Part shown: piece after piece, positions 1 through 14,028 of the stretch
Layout of the letters: each line of letters opens with the position of its first letter
Position numbering within the stretch: position 1 is the first letter of the stretch
Assembly (NCBI GenBank): GCA_023159155.1
Contig: JAJNNX010000029.1
Coordinates: forward strand, 310,001-374,000
Source: Ustulina deusta
Lineage: Eukaryota; Ascomycota; Sordariomycetes; Xylariales; Xylariaceae
Direction of reading: 5' to 3'
Length of the DNA: 64,000 nucleotides
Notes under the pieces: model-generated
Seen by the model: the letters and a program-made list of their open reading frames with translations, nothing else
Told to the model about the DNA's origin: nothing
Databases searched by the model: none
Program-made: the position numbers and the translations under genes

Positions 1-3000
1 TATTATTATTATTAATATAAATACTTTAATACCTATATAGTATTATTAATTAGAAGTTTTAGTATATATATAGTATAGTATATATATATATATTATATAC
101 TTAAATATATAGTAAATTTTAATACTAGTAATTTAAGCATAAGCCACATATAAATTGCTTACAAAACTAATCTAGTTTTATATAAATACTTTAGCTAATT
201 TTTTTTTTTTTTTTTTTTAGCTACTACTATTATTTTAGTTAGTCTTAGCTACTCCTTTACTTCGCCGCTATTATTTTTTACCTTTTCTATATTCTTTTTA
301 CTTTTTTTTTTTTTTTTTTTTATGCTAGCATTACTATATTTAACGCTAACTTTATTGCTTTTTTTTTAAATAATAAGCCCTTTATTATTTGCTACAACTA
401 TTGCCTCTAGCATAAAGCTTATTAAAAAGTAATTAATAGCTGCAACTACTACAACCACAAATACTATATACGTAAGCAAAATATACGCACCAAAAACAAG
501 GCATATAAACGCAAAACTATTAAAAATCTAGTTTATAAAACATATATATACTAATACTGTTTTAATAGTATTTATAACAAAGCTTAACCCAATTTTAGCT
601 AGCTTATTTAGGTTATTTATATAAAAAAAAAAACAAAAGCTTCCTTTTGTAATAAATACTAAAAAAGCAAAAAAACATATAAGCTAATAAATATAATTAT
701 ATCTATTTTATATTAATATTTTTACTAACTTAAATATACTATATAATTAGATCTTAAGCTTAATATTTTTTAATATAGTTTATATAAACAAATTATTAAA
801 CTAGTTTTACTAGTTTTTTAATTCTAAATTAAACAAAAATAGCTATAAAATTATAAATAAAACAGGCTTAAATACCTAGTAAATACTTCTAAAATTTTAT
901 TAGTAACTTGCTAGTATTTAATTTTATTTATTAAAAATATTCTACTGCTTTATAGCAACCTATTGCTTTTAGTTTAGAATTACTAATACTTTAAACAATT
1001 TAAAAATAAATAGTTCTATTTTTATTTTATAATATATTTATTAGTTGTTTATATAGGTTTAAAATACTTATACTATATATACTTAAATAATAATATAACA
1101 AAAAAACATACAGTTCTAAATAATAACACATATCCTTTTTAATACTATAAATATTTTTATTTATTTTTAGTTTATAAAATTATTTAATATAATTAAATAC
1201 TGGCTTAATACTAAATATATTTCTATAAAAATATTTTATGCTTTTAATTTACAAATTATAGTTATATACTATAAATATTAACTATTTGTTATTTTATATT
1301 AGAAATATAAAAAATAATAATAAGCACTACTAATCAAATTATTTAAACTATTAAATTAGCTAATATAGCTAATATAAATATTACTTATTTTAATAAGATC
1401 TAATTTTCGAAGTAGTTCGTATATAGCTTAATAATAAAGTATAAATCAAATATTTAAAATAGTTAGTTTAATTTTAACCGTATAAATATTTATAAGTTTA
1501 TTTTTGTTAACTTGCTAAAGTTTTGGGCTAATATAATTATAAAAATAATAAGTCCTTAAATAACAAAGCAAAATACTTTTAAATAAAAATAAAAATAATT
1601 AATCTTTTTTTATAACTAGTTTAAGCATAAATTATTAAGTTAAAAATTTTTTTTTTTTTAGTAACTTTACTATTATTTAAAAGTTTATATTACCTTAAGT
1701 ACTATAATATTAGTAATTAATACTTATTAGTTATATTCAGTTAGCCAGCCTTTCTATTTAACTTTATAATATAACTTATAATTATATATCTATTTTATTA
1801 TTATATTTTTAATTTCCTACTTATTTAAGTTGTTTATAAAGTCTAGTATAAATAAATTATATATAGTATTAGTTTTTTAAAATTTAAGTAGTTAAATAGA
1901 AAAAATATTATAAAAGTAAGTATATTATATTAAAAGTACAAAGCAATACGCCTACAATCTAATATAACCAAAGATCTAGAATGGGCTAATAAACTTAAAT
2001 TCTTTATAAATAATACTATTATATTTTTAACTTTATAAGTTATAAGTTTATATTTAATATTATAATATTTTTAATATTTTTTAATTACGATTTGCTACTA
2101 ATTTTTTAAGTTGTTTTTAATAGTTTATAGTTTTTATAATTATTTCTATACTACTAGCACCCCTTTTAAAATAAAATTGTTTTTAACAAATAGTCTAAAC
2201 TCTAATATATAGCTATATAAGGCTTTAAAGGGTGACTTACTAGTTATACTATTAATAGCTAAATTAATCGCAAAATATACTTAAAAAAATAATTATAGCT
2301 AATTAGTTTATTTATTATTAATAAAATATCTAAAATAATTTTTGATTGTTTAATTTATATATTTTATTTGTTTGTTAGTTCTAAAATAAAACGTAACTAA
2401 ATATCTTTTCTTAATTTTAAAGTAATAATATAAATCTAACTAGAAATAACTAATAAAAAAAGAGCTACGGTCTAATACAATACTTATAAAACTTTTATAA
2501 ACATATTTAATTTTTTAATAAAATAGGGTAGCAAGCTATATTAAAATTATTTCAGTATTAACAAAAAATAAATATATTAATTTAATAAATCTATTAATAA
2601 TTACTAAAATATAATTAATTTAGTAGTTTTTATAAAAAGTTAAAAATAGTCCAATTATAAAATCTATAAATAGTTTTTATATAAAAACTAAAAGTATAAA
2701 TAAAGCATTAAGTTTGCTATATTTTTAGTAGTGTTTTGCTTTTGATCTAAAGCATATTATATAACTACTTACGTAATTATTAATATTTGCTTTTATTTTT
2801 AGCTAGAAAAACTTGCGCTATAGTAGTTTAAATATATGTTTTTATTTAAAATGCCCTACTAATAGGTTATTATAGTACAATTTAATAAGCTAAAAATAAA
2901 TAGATTTTTTAAAAAAAATATAAACTTTATTTTTATAGTATAAAAAAAATCTTTTAATTGTTTATTAAAAGTCTATAAGCTTTTTAGTATTAATATACTT

Positions 3001-6000
3001 TTTAATTAATTTATATTTAGGGTTTTTTTGTTAAATGTTCTAAATTATATTTTATAAACTTTATAATATATCTAGATTTTAGAAGTTTTTATTACTTATA
3101 ACTATTTACGCCTATATATATATAACTACCTATACAAAAATAGTCTTTTTTTTAAGGGGTCAGGCGGCACATACTTTGCCTACTAGTACCCTTAGGTATT
3201 TATTAGAAATCTTAGTCTATGCTACTACAATCTTTCTTTTTAGTATTAAAAAAAGATTAGTATTTTGGGGCGAATTACCTATATAATCAGGTCGGCATAA
3301 TAAAAGATTAGCCCTATTTTGCTTGCTTTACCTATACTTAATAATAAAATCAAAAAAAACTAAATATATATATTAATAAGCTTGCTTTCTATTTAGCTTT
3401 AAAGTCTTTATAAACGCTTAAAAATTACTATAGTTAGTTAATATTTCAACTAATAATTTGTTTTTTTAAAAATAATACCGCTAATACTTAAAATATTCTA
3501 TAATTATAAATATTTTTTAATTTAAAGTTCTATAGTTTAATTTTATATTAATAAACTTATAAAAATAAAACGTAACAAAACGCTATTTATTCTAACTATC
3601 TTTTTAAAAAAAGTTTTCTATTAGCGCTGCTTTAAAAAAATCGGTTTTTATTAATATTTGCTTTTTAAGGTTAAAATATATAAAAAAAATAGCTTCTCTA
3701 AATAAATCCTAGAACTTTTTAAAAGCTTTTATTATAAAACAGTCTAAAAAGATTTGATCTTTTTTTATCCTAGTTGCGCTTTTTTTTAAATACTAGGTTA
3801 AAAAAGCAGTAACCTAGGAATACTTTTTAATAAAGCACTAATAAAAATTGCAAAACTTTAAAAACTATTGCAGCTTATAACAAAAACTAAAAAATAGCTA
3901 TTATTTAATTGTATCGATACAACTAAAGTTTATTTTAATGCTTTAACTAAATATAATATATCTAAAAAATTCAAATTTCTTTTAGTAGAACTAATATTTT
4001 AAAAGCTTAATATATAGCTTAGCATTTTAAAGTCTTTTAATAACTTTTTAGATATATTTTATATAAGATTTTTTGTTTATAAAAAATATAAAAACATTAT
4101 TTAAATATATAATATAAAATATATTTAAAATATTATTAAGTGCTTTATATATATAGTTCTAAAAAATAGTAGAAATATTACATAAACCTATAGGTATAAC
4201 TAGAAATTTATAATAGCTATAACGCGTATAAAAGGCTATTTTTTATTTATTTATTTTTTTAATTCAAATATAATAATAGGCGTTTTTAAAATCAATCTTA
4301 GTAAATATTTTAATATATACAAGTCTATTTATTAATTCCAAAATAAAAAAGAAAATATAGCAATTTTTTTATATAATATAGTTAAGTCTTTTATAGTCTA
4401 TATATAGTTTTAAACCTTTATTTTTTTTAGGAACAAACAGAATAAAAGCTCTAGCTAGGCTTTTAGATTTCCGTATTTTCTTGTTAGCTATTATTTTTAT
4501 AAGCTATTTTTAAAGTTTTTTAAGTTTGTTCTAGGCTAATAAGTAAATAAAATAATAAAGTACTATAGTATTGTTTTATAGATTAATCGCTAAATCTTTT
4601 TGTTTGGAGTATAAAAAAATACTAGTTTTATTAATATTAAAAAAATTAGCTAAGTTATAAAATTTTAGCGGAACACCCTTAAAACTAGTGCAATTTTTTT
4701 TAGTTTTTAATTTTTCTAACTAAAAAAGTTTAAAAAAATATATAATAGCTTAATAATATTTTTTATTTTTATAAGCCCTAACAAATTAATAAGCTATAAC
4801 TAACTTAAAATACTTAGGCTTTAAGCTATAAAACTAGCAATTCGAACTTAAATCAAGTATAATTTTTTAGTTCTTTAGTATAGTTTAGAAAAAAAGCACT
4901 AAACTCCTTTTTAACCAATTATTTTAATTAATAGTAACGCAAGCATACCAAAATTTTCGGGTTACTTTATAGCTATTAATAAATTTATAAGTAACCTAAT
5001 AAGCACTATAACTAAAAAATCTACCTCTAGTAGCATATTATAAAGCATAAATATAAAATAAAGCTTTTTTTGGTTTATTATATAAAGCAAAAATATAACT
5101 AATGCAATCGTATTTAGTACAAAAATCTAAATTAATAAATATTTTTAATAAAGATTTTTTTAAGCTAATAAAATAAATATTATATAAAATATAAAATTAA
5201 TGCAAAACAAATATAAAAAGCTATAGTTTTAGCTTAAGCTTTATAGCTAAAACTAAAACTATTTTTTGTTTTTTTAATTATTACTTAAATATTTATTAAA
5301 ATATGCTAAAAAATTATATAAATAATTTTAGTCCAAATAATAATTGTTTTTTTATAAATAATAAGATATATTAAAGTTTTTTTATTTCTAATCTAACTAA
5401 ATTTTTTAAATCTAACGTTTTTAATTTTTTAGTAAGTATTACTAGTTAGGTTTTTTATAGTTATAACTAATATAACTTATTTTTTTATAATTAAAGCAAA
5501 AAAATTCCTAAGTATTATTACTTTGCTTTAGGCAATTATTAGGGTTACTTTATAGCTATTTCTAAAATATATTAGGAGTATATTAGCTAAAGTATTTAAA
5601 AAATAATAACTTTTTAAATATATAATTATTAAAAAGTTGTTAATTTAAATAAAGTTATTTTAGCTAGTTATAGTACTAATAACTATTTTAGCTCCGAACT
5701 ATATTATAATACTTTTAGCTTTAGCAAAAATAATTCTTGTTATTAAAATATTTCTGCTTAAAAAAGCTTTAGTATTGTTGCTAATTCTAAGGTTTATTAG
5801 TGTTAGTTCGGTTAATATTTAAATATAAAAATTTTTGTTAAAACCTTATAGCTCTAAGAGCAAAAATCATTAGTTTTTAATAACGCTATGCTATATCTAC
5901 TATTACTAATTTTTTTTAAAATAACAAATTATTAAAATTTATAATTTTTTGTTAGAACAAATCGGTTAATTTTTAGTAGTATAATATAACTCTTTTGTTA

Positions 6001-7206
6001 TTGCTTTGTTATTTTTTTTAAATCTTAATTTAAAACAAATATTAATCAAATATTTTAAAGTTTTAATTAGCTTATTATTAAGCTTTTTTTAACTACTAGC
6101 TAATGCTTGCAGCAAAAAAGATTGATTAGCAAATCAAAGTTTTAGTCTAGTTAACAAAAGTTTTCTAATCAGATTTATAAAAAAAACAATTCTAGCGCGC
6201 TTTTTTTTTAAAAAAAACTTAATACTAATTTTTATAATCTTAGTCTATTTTGCTAACTATATAAATAATTCGAGTCTAAGCTTATTAGAACTTCTTTTAT
6301 AAACTTTTAAACATAAATTTTAGTTTTTTAATTTATTTAACCTATTAGTTATAAATAAACTATATAATAAACAAAAAATATTTAAATTTTAAAAAGCAAC
6401 TAAAATTAACGTTTAACTTTTTATTATTATTATAACATTTATAATAATAAAGTAATTAATAGTTAGAACTACTTAGATCTAACTTGTTAAATAATAATAA
6501 AAAAATAAAAAAGTAAGTAATAAACTAAAATTAAAAAAGTTATATTGTTTTTAGTACTAACCTCTGCGTTTTAAGTAAAAAATATAAAAAAAATTTAAAA
6601 AGTTAAAAGATTTAAAGTTTTTTAGATCCTTAGCTTTTTTTTAATACTTATGTTTTCTAAGTTTCTGTTTTAATATCGATTTATATACGCTTATAAATCG
6701 AAATCCCTTCGATCCAAAAGCAAGTTGTTTTTATTTTTTTAGCTATTTACTTATCTTTTTAAGTTCTGTTTTAAGCTAAATATTTTATTATAATAAAAAT
6801 TAGTTAGCACTTTTAAATCGTAAAGTATTATTATTATTTTAGTAACTAAGTATTAAACTACTACTAAGCTTTAATTTTTAACTTTTATCCAGAAAAAAAT
6901 TAATATAGCTTTATTAACTATCCATAACTAATTTGTTTTTTTTAGGAAGCATTAATCTAATTAATAGTCTAGGTCTTTTAAGGGCTATTATATAAATATA
7001 TTATAAATAACCTTAAAAAAAAGCTTTAGAATTATTATAAATAAAAAGTTCACAAAGTCAAATATAATATATAAAAAGATAAGTTATATATTTAGTAAAG
7101 TTAGCTTACAAGACTAAAGCTTATAAAAAAAAATTCTTTATTAAAATAGGTGCAGATATAGTATATATATATAGTAAGTGTGCACTAGTCCTAGTATACC
7201 AGGCAT
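1..7206 (-). mobile_element. RIP-decayed Gypsy/Ty3 LTR retrotransposon relic in AT-rich DNA
   Basis: This is an extremely AT-rich block with no usable reading frame. Read on the minus strand through its stop codons, the order and wording of a Ty3/Gypsy pol survive. RT lies near 4310-4140 (KIDFKNAYYYI, then a stretch like the FLVMPFGL motif, here FLVIPIGL). RNase H lies near 3740-3480 (FEKLEDLFREA, later ILIKTDFFKAALIENFF). The integrase core lies near 2690-2250 (MDFIIGL, a DRSSFFIS stretch like the usual SDRGSLFTS, then the segment after HPQTDGQTE). The order RT-RNase H-integrase is that of Gypsy, not Copia. The right edge abuts TIR-transposon sequence near 7206 and may be an LTR end. I could not pair it with a left LTR, which may lie outside the window. 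Nothing identifiable was seen in 1-2200 beyond AT-rich decayed sequence. The element cannot encode a functional protein. Confidence 0.8.
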
Positions 7207-7386
7207 AACACTTTATTAGTTATATAAATTAAATATAATATAAAGTATTTATAAATAAAATTAATTAATAAATTTTATATGATTAGAATGCTAAGCTAAT
7301 AAAGTTAGTGGATTAAAGGGCTAGGCTAAATAATAAAGTTAATAGGGTTAATAAAGTAAAGTCTTAGTGCTATACTTAGTTAGTAT
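7207..7386 (+). mobile_element. Fragment of TIR DNA transposon (left of LTR-element insertion)
   Basis: This stretch matches the reverse complement of about 60377-60550 almost base for base; the differences seen are mostly C/T and G/A. It joins directly to 13846-14026 once the inserted LTR element and one copy of its AGTAT target duplication are removed. Homology stops abruptly near 7206, so the copy is truncated on its left, apparently by the neighbouring Gypsy relic. Confidence 0.8.
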
Positions 7387-7620
7387 TGTTATGATTAGTT
7401 AAGTAAAGCTTTTATAGCTAGTTTATTAATACTATAGACAAAAACTTTAAACTAAAAAAAAAAAAAGAAAAGAAAAAAATTAGAGTTTATAAAGTAAGTA
7501 GATATAAATTTTGTATGTATAGCTGTAGAGTTAGGTTAGTCCGTACGTAGACTTTTTATTTTATTGCTATATAGGTCTAGAGTTTTTATAAGTTTTGCTA
7601 AAACTATACTAACTATTATA
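7387..7620. repeat. Left LTR (234 bp)
   Basis: Direct repeat of the right LTR. It contains the A/G-rich tract near 7450-7475 and the segment around 7538-7600 shared with 13760-13825. It is more decayed than the right LTR: many G/C positions of the right copy are A/T here. It lacks the roughly 370-bp block present in the right copy. Confidence 0.8.
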
Positions 7621-10600
7621 CTACTTTTTTTTAAAACTAAAAGTTTAAATATAGTTTTAACTTAAAATTATTAATAATATTAAGTTTATATAGTTTTTTT
7701 ATATTATATTACTTTATTATTATTTTTATAATTATTTATAAACTTATTAATTATTGCTATATATATTTATTTTTGTAATTTTATAAAAAATTTAGAAGTT
7801 TTTTTATAAGTTTTATAAAATTAGTTAAGTTTAATTAGTATATTTTTAAAATTTTAGGTTATATATTAAGTATTATTAGGATTATAGCTTTTTTAAGCGA
7901 TTTAGTATTATAATTTTTTGTTTTTTTTATATATTTTTAATTGTTTAATTTATTTAATTTTAAATTTTGTTTTATTATTAATATTTTTAGCTAAAAGCAA
8001 TAATTAGATTTGTTAAAATAAAAAGTTATTATTTATTTTTTATAATTAATTAGTATAGAATAGGTTTTTTATTTTATAAAAGTTAGGCAAGTTAAAAATA
8101 TAGCTAAATTTTTATTATTTTAAAATTTTAAAAAGTTTAACTAATTAAAAGTCTAATTTAATAGTTAGTACTTATATTATAAAACTTTTTTTTTTTTAAA
8201 AAACTTTGTTTTTTATTTTAAAATTTATAGGGCGTTTTTTTTTATTAACTTATAACTTATATTATTTTTATATAAAAGTTGCTATATTATATATTATTTT
8301 TTAAATATTTTAAGTTTAGTAGACTAGTTTAAACGTTTATTATTTAATATTAAAATTTATAATAATTTTATTAATATTTATTATTAAAAGGTTTTATGTT
8401 TTAATTTTTATTACTATTTTTAGTAGTAATATATTAATTAATAAATATTATAAAGAATTATATATAAAGTTTAAAGCAAAAAAATAAATATTTTAATTGT
8501 TTTAATATTTATTAATATAAAAATAAAATTATTAGTTTAGTTTTTAATTAGTTAATTTTATTACTTTTTAGGTCTAAAAGTAATAAGCGCTACTAAAGCA
8601 GTGCTTAATATTTATAAAACTATTAATTATTGCTATAAATTTAAAAATAAATAGTTTTATATTATTTAATATTTATATGTTTAATATACTAAAAAATCTA
8701 TATAAACTTCTATAGTATTATATAGTTAGCAATTCTATAATATTTATTTTTTTGCTAAATAAAATTACAATTAAACAGCTAAATTTATTTATAAATATTT
8801 ATATATAATTATAACTTTATTAGTTAAATAATATATTTTTGCTATTTATTACTATATGTTGCTATACTATAGCTAATATAAATAATAAGTAAAAAAAGCT
8901 AGAAGTTTTGTTTTGTAATATTTTGTTTTTTTTATAATTATAATAATTATATATATATTATTTATAATTATATTTTAAATAAAACTAGTAGTATTTTTGT
9001 TCTAATATTTTAATTATTTTATATTAATTTTAGTATATAGTAATTAAAAATATATAAGTTTTTTAAATTAAAGCTATATAAAAAAAAAATAGTTCTATTT
9101 AAAATAATTTTAAGTATATATAGCTTTTTATTTTTATTTTTTAGTTTTTATAGCTAGTTTTTTTATTTAATTAAGTTTACTAGGTTAGCTTTTTAAAAAA
9201 TATTAAATAAAAGATCTATAGTTAATATAGGACCTAATATTTTGTTAGGCAGAACTAATATTATTGTTTGTTTTTTAGCTTTTTTAGTTTTAATTATAAA
9301 AAGCTTAGCTATTTTTTTTAATAAAGCATTAGTTATTATATTTTTTTATTTTAATTAGTATTAAAAAGTAATATTAAAGTTTAATAAAAAATTAGCTTAA
9401 TATATTTATTATATTAATAAAATCTATTTATTTAAAAAATATAATAAAGCTTAATAATTAGTTATTATAAAAAATTTAGTTTTAAAAAGCTTTAAGTAGT
9501 AATATTTTAAAATTTATATAATTATTAAAAATTTATAGTTTTAAATTAAGTAAGCTTGCTTAGTTAGTATTATTATTTTAAAAAAATATTTTATAAGTTT
9601 TTAAGTTATATTTTTTTATTACTATTAAATAATTTTTTTTATTATATTATATAAAGTATTTATTTTTATTTATATTGGTTAGCTAGGCCTAAAAAAAGCT
9701 AAAACAAATATTTTATAAGCTAGTAGTTTTATATGTTTAAAAGTTTGTTTTTGTTCTAGTCCTATTATAAATAGTTTTTTTTTTTTTAATAATTAATTTA
9801 AAAAAGTAGCAATTTTACTAATATAATAAGTAAATATATAAATATAATTATAAAGTTTAAAAAATAACTAGATTAATTTAATATTTTTAAAATTATTAAA
9901 GTTTTAATTTAAGATTATTTAAATTTTAGTAAGGTTAATTCTAATTTTTATTTTAGTTTTTATAATTATTTTTAAATAATTAATAATAAATATATTAAAA
10001 CAAAACTTTTTAATATTTTTTTAATATTTAGCTTAATATAAGCAATAAATTATTTTTTTTATAATAAGTTTAATACTATTTTTTAGTTTTAAAATAAATT
10101 AAAATATTATTTATATAAATATTTATAAACTTATTTAAAAGTTTTTAAATTTATATATTAATAAAGGCTTGCTATTAAGTAAGTTTTATTTTTAAACTAA
10201 AAAGTAAGACTTTTTATTAAAATATTTTTTTATAAGTTTAAAAAAAAATAAAATAATATAATTTTATAATTAATAATAATTAATAAAAAGTTTTAATAAT
10301 ATTTAGTTTAATAAATTAGGTAGTATTATAATAATTAAATATAGTACTACTAATATTTAGAGCTAGTATAATTTAATTTTTTAAATATATATTTTTTTAT
10401 TAGTAATTAATTATAAATTTATATTTAATTAATTTAAGTTTAAGTATAAATAAAATAAAAATAATGTTTAAGTTTATATTTTATTTAATAAAGTTTATAA
10501 TTAATAGTTTGTTTATAAATTTTTTTTTAAATAAGATAAACTATATAAATATATAATATTAATAAGAGCTAAAAATATGTTTTTTATTATTAAGTTTTAA

Positions 10601-13234
10601 TATTATATTAAACTTTAGTTGTAATAATAATAAAGTTTTAGATTTTTTTTTTAAAAAGAACTTTTTTAGGTATAATAGCTAAAAAAGCAAAAAGTTTTGT
10701 ACTAACTTTATATATTAGAGGTTTTTTTTTTTTAGAAATAAGATTAGTTTATTATTAAAAGTTTTTTATAGTACTACTTAGTTAATTTAAGTTTATTTTT
10801 TTTATAAAATATTAATTATTTTTAAATCTTTTTTAAATAATTTAGTATAATTATTTTTAGTTATTACAAACTTAATTACAATAGGTTTTTTTAAAGTTTT
10901 TTTAGCTAGTTATTTTTATTTATTTTAATAGGAGTAATTTTAGAAGTTTTATATAATTTTTTTAATAGTGGCTTAGTTTTTTTTTTTTTTAGGAATTATT
11001 ATATAGACTTTTTTTATTTTAAGTTTGGGGGTTTTAAATCTTTTTTTTATTTTTTTGGTTTTGGTTGTTTTTAAAATAATTGTTTTGTTTTTAAAAAGTT
11101 GTTTTAATATTTAATTATATTAATCTATATTTTTTTATATTTTAAGGTTTATATTTTATTATTTATAGTTAAAAAGTTTAATTATAATTATTAATAAAAA
11201 TTAAGCTAATAAAAATAGATTATTTAATTAGATTAATTATTATTTTTAGGTTTTTATTAAAATATTTTGTTTTATTAATTATTTAATATTAATAATAATA
11301 TTATAACTAAAATTAATAATTTAAAATATTTAGTTTTTAAATTATTAATTATTAATTTTTATAGTATATATTAAATATTTATAAACTTTACTAACTATTT
11401 TGCTTTAGTAGTTATAAAACTTTTAAAGTTTAGCTAATTAAACTATTTTTGTTTTTAATTATTGTTTGATTTATTATATAAATTTATAGCTAATTATTAA
11501 AAAAATATAAGCTTTAATATTATATAAAATTAAAGTTTTTATTTTAATACTATTAATTTATAATTAAATAAATATTTTAAAAATAATTAATTTGTTTTAG
11601 TTATATATTTTAGCTAAAATAAATAAAAAAACTAACAAAAGATTTTTTATTAGTCTTATTTATTTTTTAAATTAAATAAATTACTAGAGCTGTTTTTATT
11701 AGGGCTTTTTTTTATTAGTTAAACATTTAAAACTTTAGGCTTTCGGTTAAAGCAGTTAACTAATATATGCTTTTTTTTATTATAAATAAAGCAGGTTTTA
11801 TTATTTTAATAAGTTTTTTTTTTTTTATAGTTAGTGCTTATTTTAACTATTTTAAAATAAATGTTTTAGAACTTTTAAGGTTAGCTAAAAACTAATAAGC
11901 TAGTTTGCTAAAAATTTAGTTATTTAAATTAGATTTTTGTTTAGTTAAGTTAATAAGTTTAATTTATTAATAGTTTTTATAGGTTTGTTTAATATTATAT
12001 ATTAATTTAATAACTTTATTAATAAATAATTTATAAAAAATATTTAAATTTATAAAAATTTTATGTAAGTTTTTTTTTAAGTTTATATAAAAGTAATTTT
12101 ATAATTTATATTTTTATTATAATTTAGCTAATTAATATTTTTAAGCTAAATTATTAAATATAAAAATAAATTTATTAATATTTTTATTAGTTTTATATAT
12201 ATAAGCTTAAAATATTTTATAAGCTATAACTATTTAGTTAGAATTATAATAAGCTATTAATAAAGTTTAAATTATTTTAATAATATTATTAAATAATTTT
12301 TTAATTAAATAAAAATATATTTTTATTAATTTTTTAGTATATTTTTTTAATTAGTTTATAATATATTAAAATTAGCTATTTTTAATTTAAAACATAATAA
12401 TATTTTTATTTAGCTTTTTTATTAGTTTATAAACTTAGTTATTAAATAAAGCTTTATTTTTTATAAATTTGCTAAAAATAGTTTTTTATATTTTAGCTTT
12501 TTTAGTATAAATAAAGTTTAAAGCACTAAAAAATAAACTAATAAAACAGAAAGTAAATAAAGCAATAAAACTAAAAAGTTTAAAATTAGTACTTTTAAAT
12601 ATATTTTTTATTATTAAATTATAGTTATTTTTTAAAAGTACTAAAATAAACGTATTAAAAAATTAATATTTTATTTTTTTTATTTATTAAAAAAATTTTG
12701 CTAGAACTAATATAAAGTTATAAGTTTATATAGTTATAATATTTAGTGCTATATTTTTAAATATATTACTTATTTTAAGTAGTTTTAGTTTTAGTTTAGA
12801 TTTTGTTTTTTTAAGTTTTAACTTTTTGTTTTTTTTAGATTTTCTTTTAAGTATTAGTTCGCTTAAAATATTTATAAAAAAGTTTAATGTTTAATTTTCT
12901 TTTTTTTATTAAAAAAAAGATTTTAAAATTGTTTAATAATAAAAAACTAGTTATATTTAAAAGTTAAAGTTGTTTTAATTATTTAAAAACTAAAAATAAA
13001 ATAAAAATATTTAAAGTTAGGTTTTTTATAAGTTATTAGTTTTTAAGTAGTATAAAAATTAAAAATTTTATTAAAATTATATTAAAGTTAGATTTATATT
13101 ATAACATATATAATTTTTTATATTAAATATATAACTAAAAAAAAAAGTTTATTTATATTTTACTAATTATAATAAAATAAAAAATATATATTTATTAAAT
13201 ATTTATTAATAAATAATTAATAAGTTTAAAGTAG

Positions 13235-13840
13235 TGTTACGATTAGTTAAGTAAAACTTTTATAGCTAGTTTATTAATACTATAAATAAAAACTTTAAGC
13301 TAAAAAAAAAAAAAAGAAAAAAAAGAAGTTAGAGTTTATAGGGTAGGTAAATATGGACTTTATATATGTAGTGAAATAGAGCAGGGCTCCTAATCGGCGT
13401 ATCGCATACTACAACTAACCAAACTTACCTAATCATTTTGTATCGGACTATGTTTTTTGACTTGCGGATTTTCGTATAGATTAGGTCAAGATTTAATACG
13501 TAAATATAAATAAAAACGTAATAATTAATTAATAAAAACAAATCTTTAACTCCTATTTAGTATTTTGTATTGATTGTCTGTCTGTTCGTAATTCTATAAG
13601 GAAAAAATCTTCTATAGCCTTAAATAAAAACGCGCGATTCTTATACCTTTTGTTCCGTAATCTCCGAGGTCTCCGAGAATGCGTTCTATTCCATGACTAA
13701 GGACCTGTTTCTTGTACGCGCGCACCAGCCCTACTGCAGTAGCTGCAAAGTCAGGTTGGTCCGTACGCAGACTTCCTATTTTATTGCTATATAGGTTTGG
13801 AGTCCTTGCAGGTCTTGCCAAGACTGTACTGACTGTTACA
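13235..13840. repeat. Right LTR (606 bp) carrying an extra ~370-bp block
   Basis: 13235-13374 and 13737-13840 align to the left LTR. The block in between (about 13375-13736) is absent from the left LTR and is much less AT-rich than its surroundings. Its ends are weakly inverted (AGCAGGGCT near 13381 against AGCCCTACTGC near 13727). It is either a small insertion (MITE-like) into this LTR or an original LTR part deleted from the left copy. Small open frames inside it (13612-13821 and others) look fortuitous. Confidence 0.7.
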
Positions 13841-13845
13841 AGTAT

Positions 13846-14026
13846 TAAAACAAAAAAAATAAGTAAAAAATTAGAGTTTTATAAAAAAATAATAATATAT
13901 CTATACAAAATAGGTAGCTAGCTAACATATTGCTAGTTAGATTAAGGTTAAATTAATATAGTCTGTGCTATATATTAATATAGGCCAAGCTATTAGCGCC
14001 GGTCAAGTTCTAATTAAGGAATGCGG
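13846..14026 (+). mobile_element. Right terminus of TIR DNA transposon (interrupted copy)
   Basis: This continues the fragment 7207-7386 and matches the reverse complement of 60196-60376. It ends in the 42-bp terminal repeat (13985-14026, from CCAAGCTATTAGCGCC to GAATGCGG) followed by TA at 14027-14028. The same terminus occurs at both ends of the 60196-63343 element. This end marks the sharp switch from AT-rich block to gene-bearing DNA. Confidence 0.85.
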
Positions 14027-14028
14027 TA

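Larger units (their letters stand above)
7387..13840. mobile_element. Near-full-length LTR retrotransposon, RIP-decayed, with 5-bp target duplication
   Basis: Two direct repeats bound this 6.45-kb element. The left begins TGTTATGATTAG at 7387 and ends at 7620. The right begins TGTTACGATTAG at 13235 and ends with TGTTACA at 13840. The 5 bases outside each end are identical (AGTAT, 7382-7386 and 13841-13845). The related transposon copy at 60377-60381 carries this site once and uninterrupted, so it is an empty-site control. The interior (7621-13234) is almost wholly A+T, and I could not read a domain that fixes superfamily or orientation. A purine run next to the left LTR on the minus strand (aaaaaaaagtag) weakly suggests minus-strand transcription. 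Confidence 0.85.

Noticed and set aside
1..13400. Possible centromere or mitochondrial insertion because of extreme AT content
   Set aside because: Gypsy pol motifs, LTRs and target duplications explain the block as decayed nuclear repeats; no mitochondrial gene is readable.
13612..13921. Small overlapping open frames on both strands inside the right LTR
   Set aside because: They span LTR sequence and the unique block, overlap antisense and show no family; they are a by-product of the block escaping decay.
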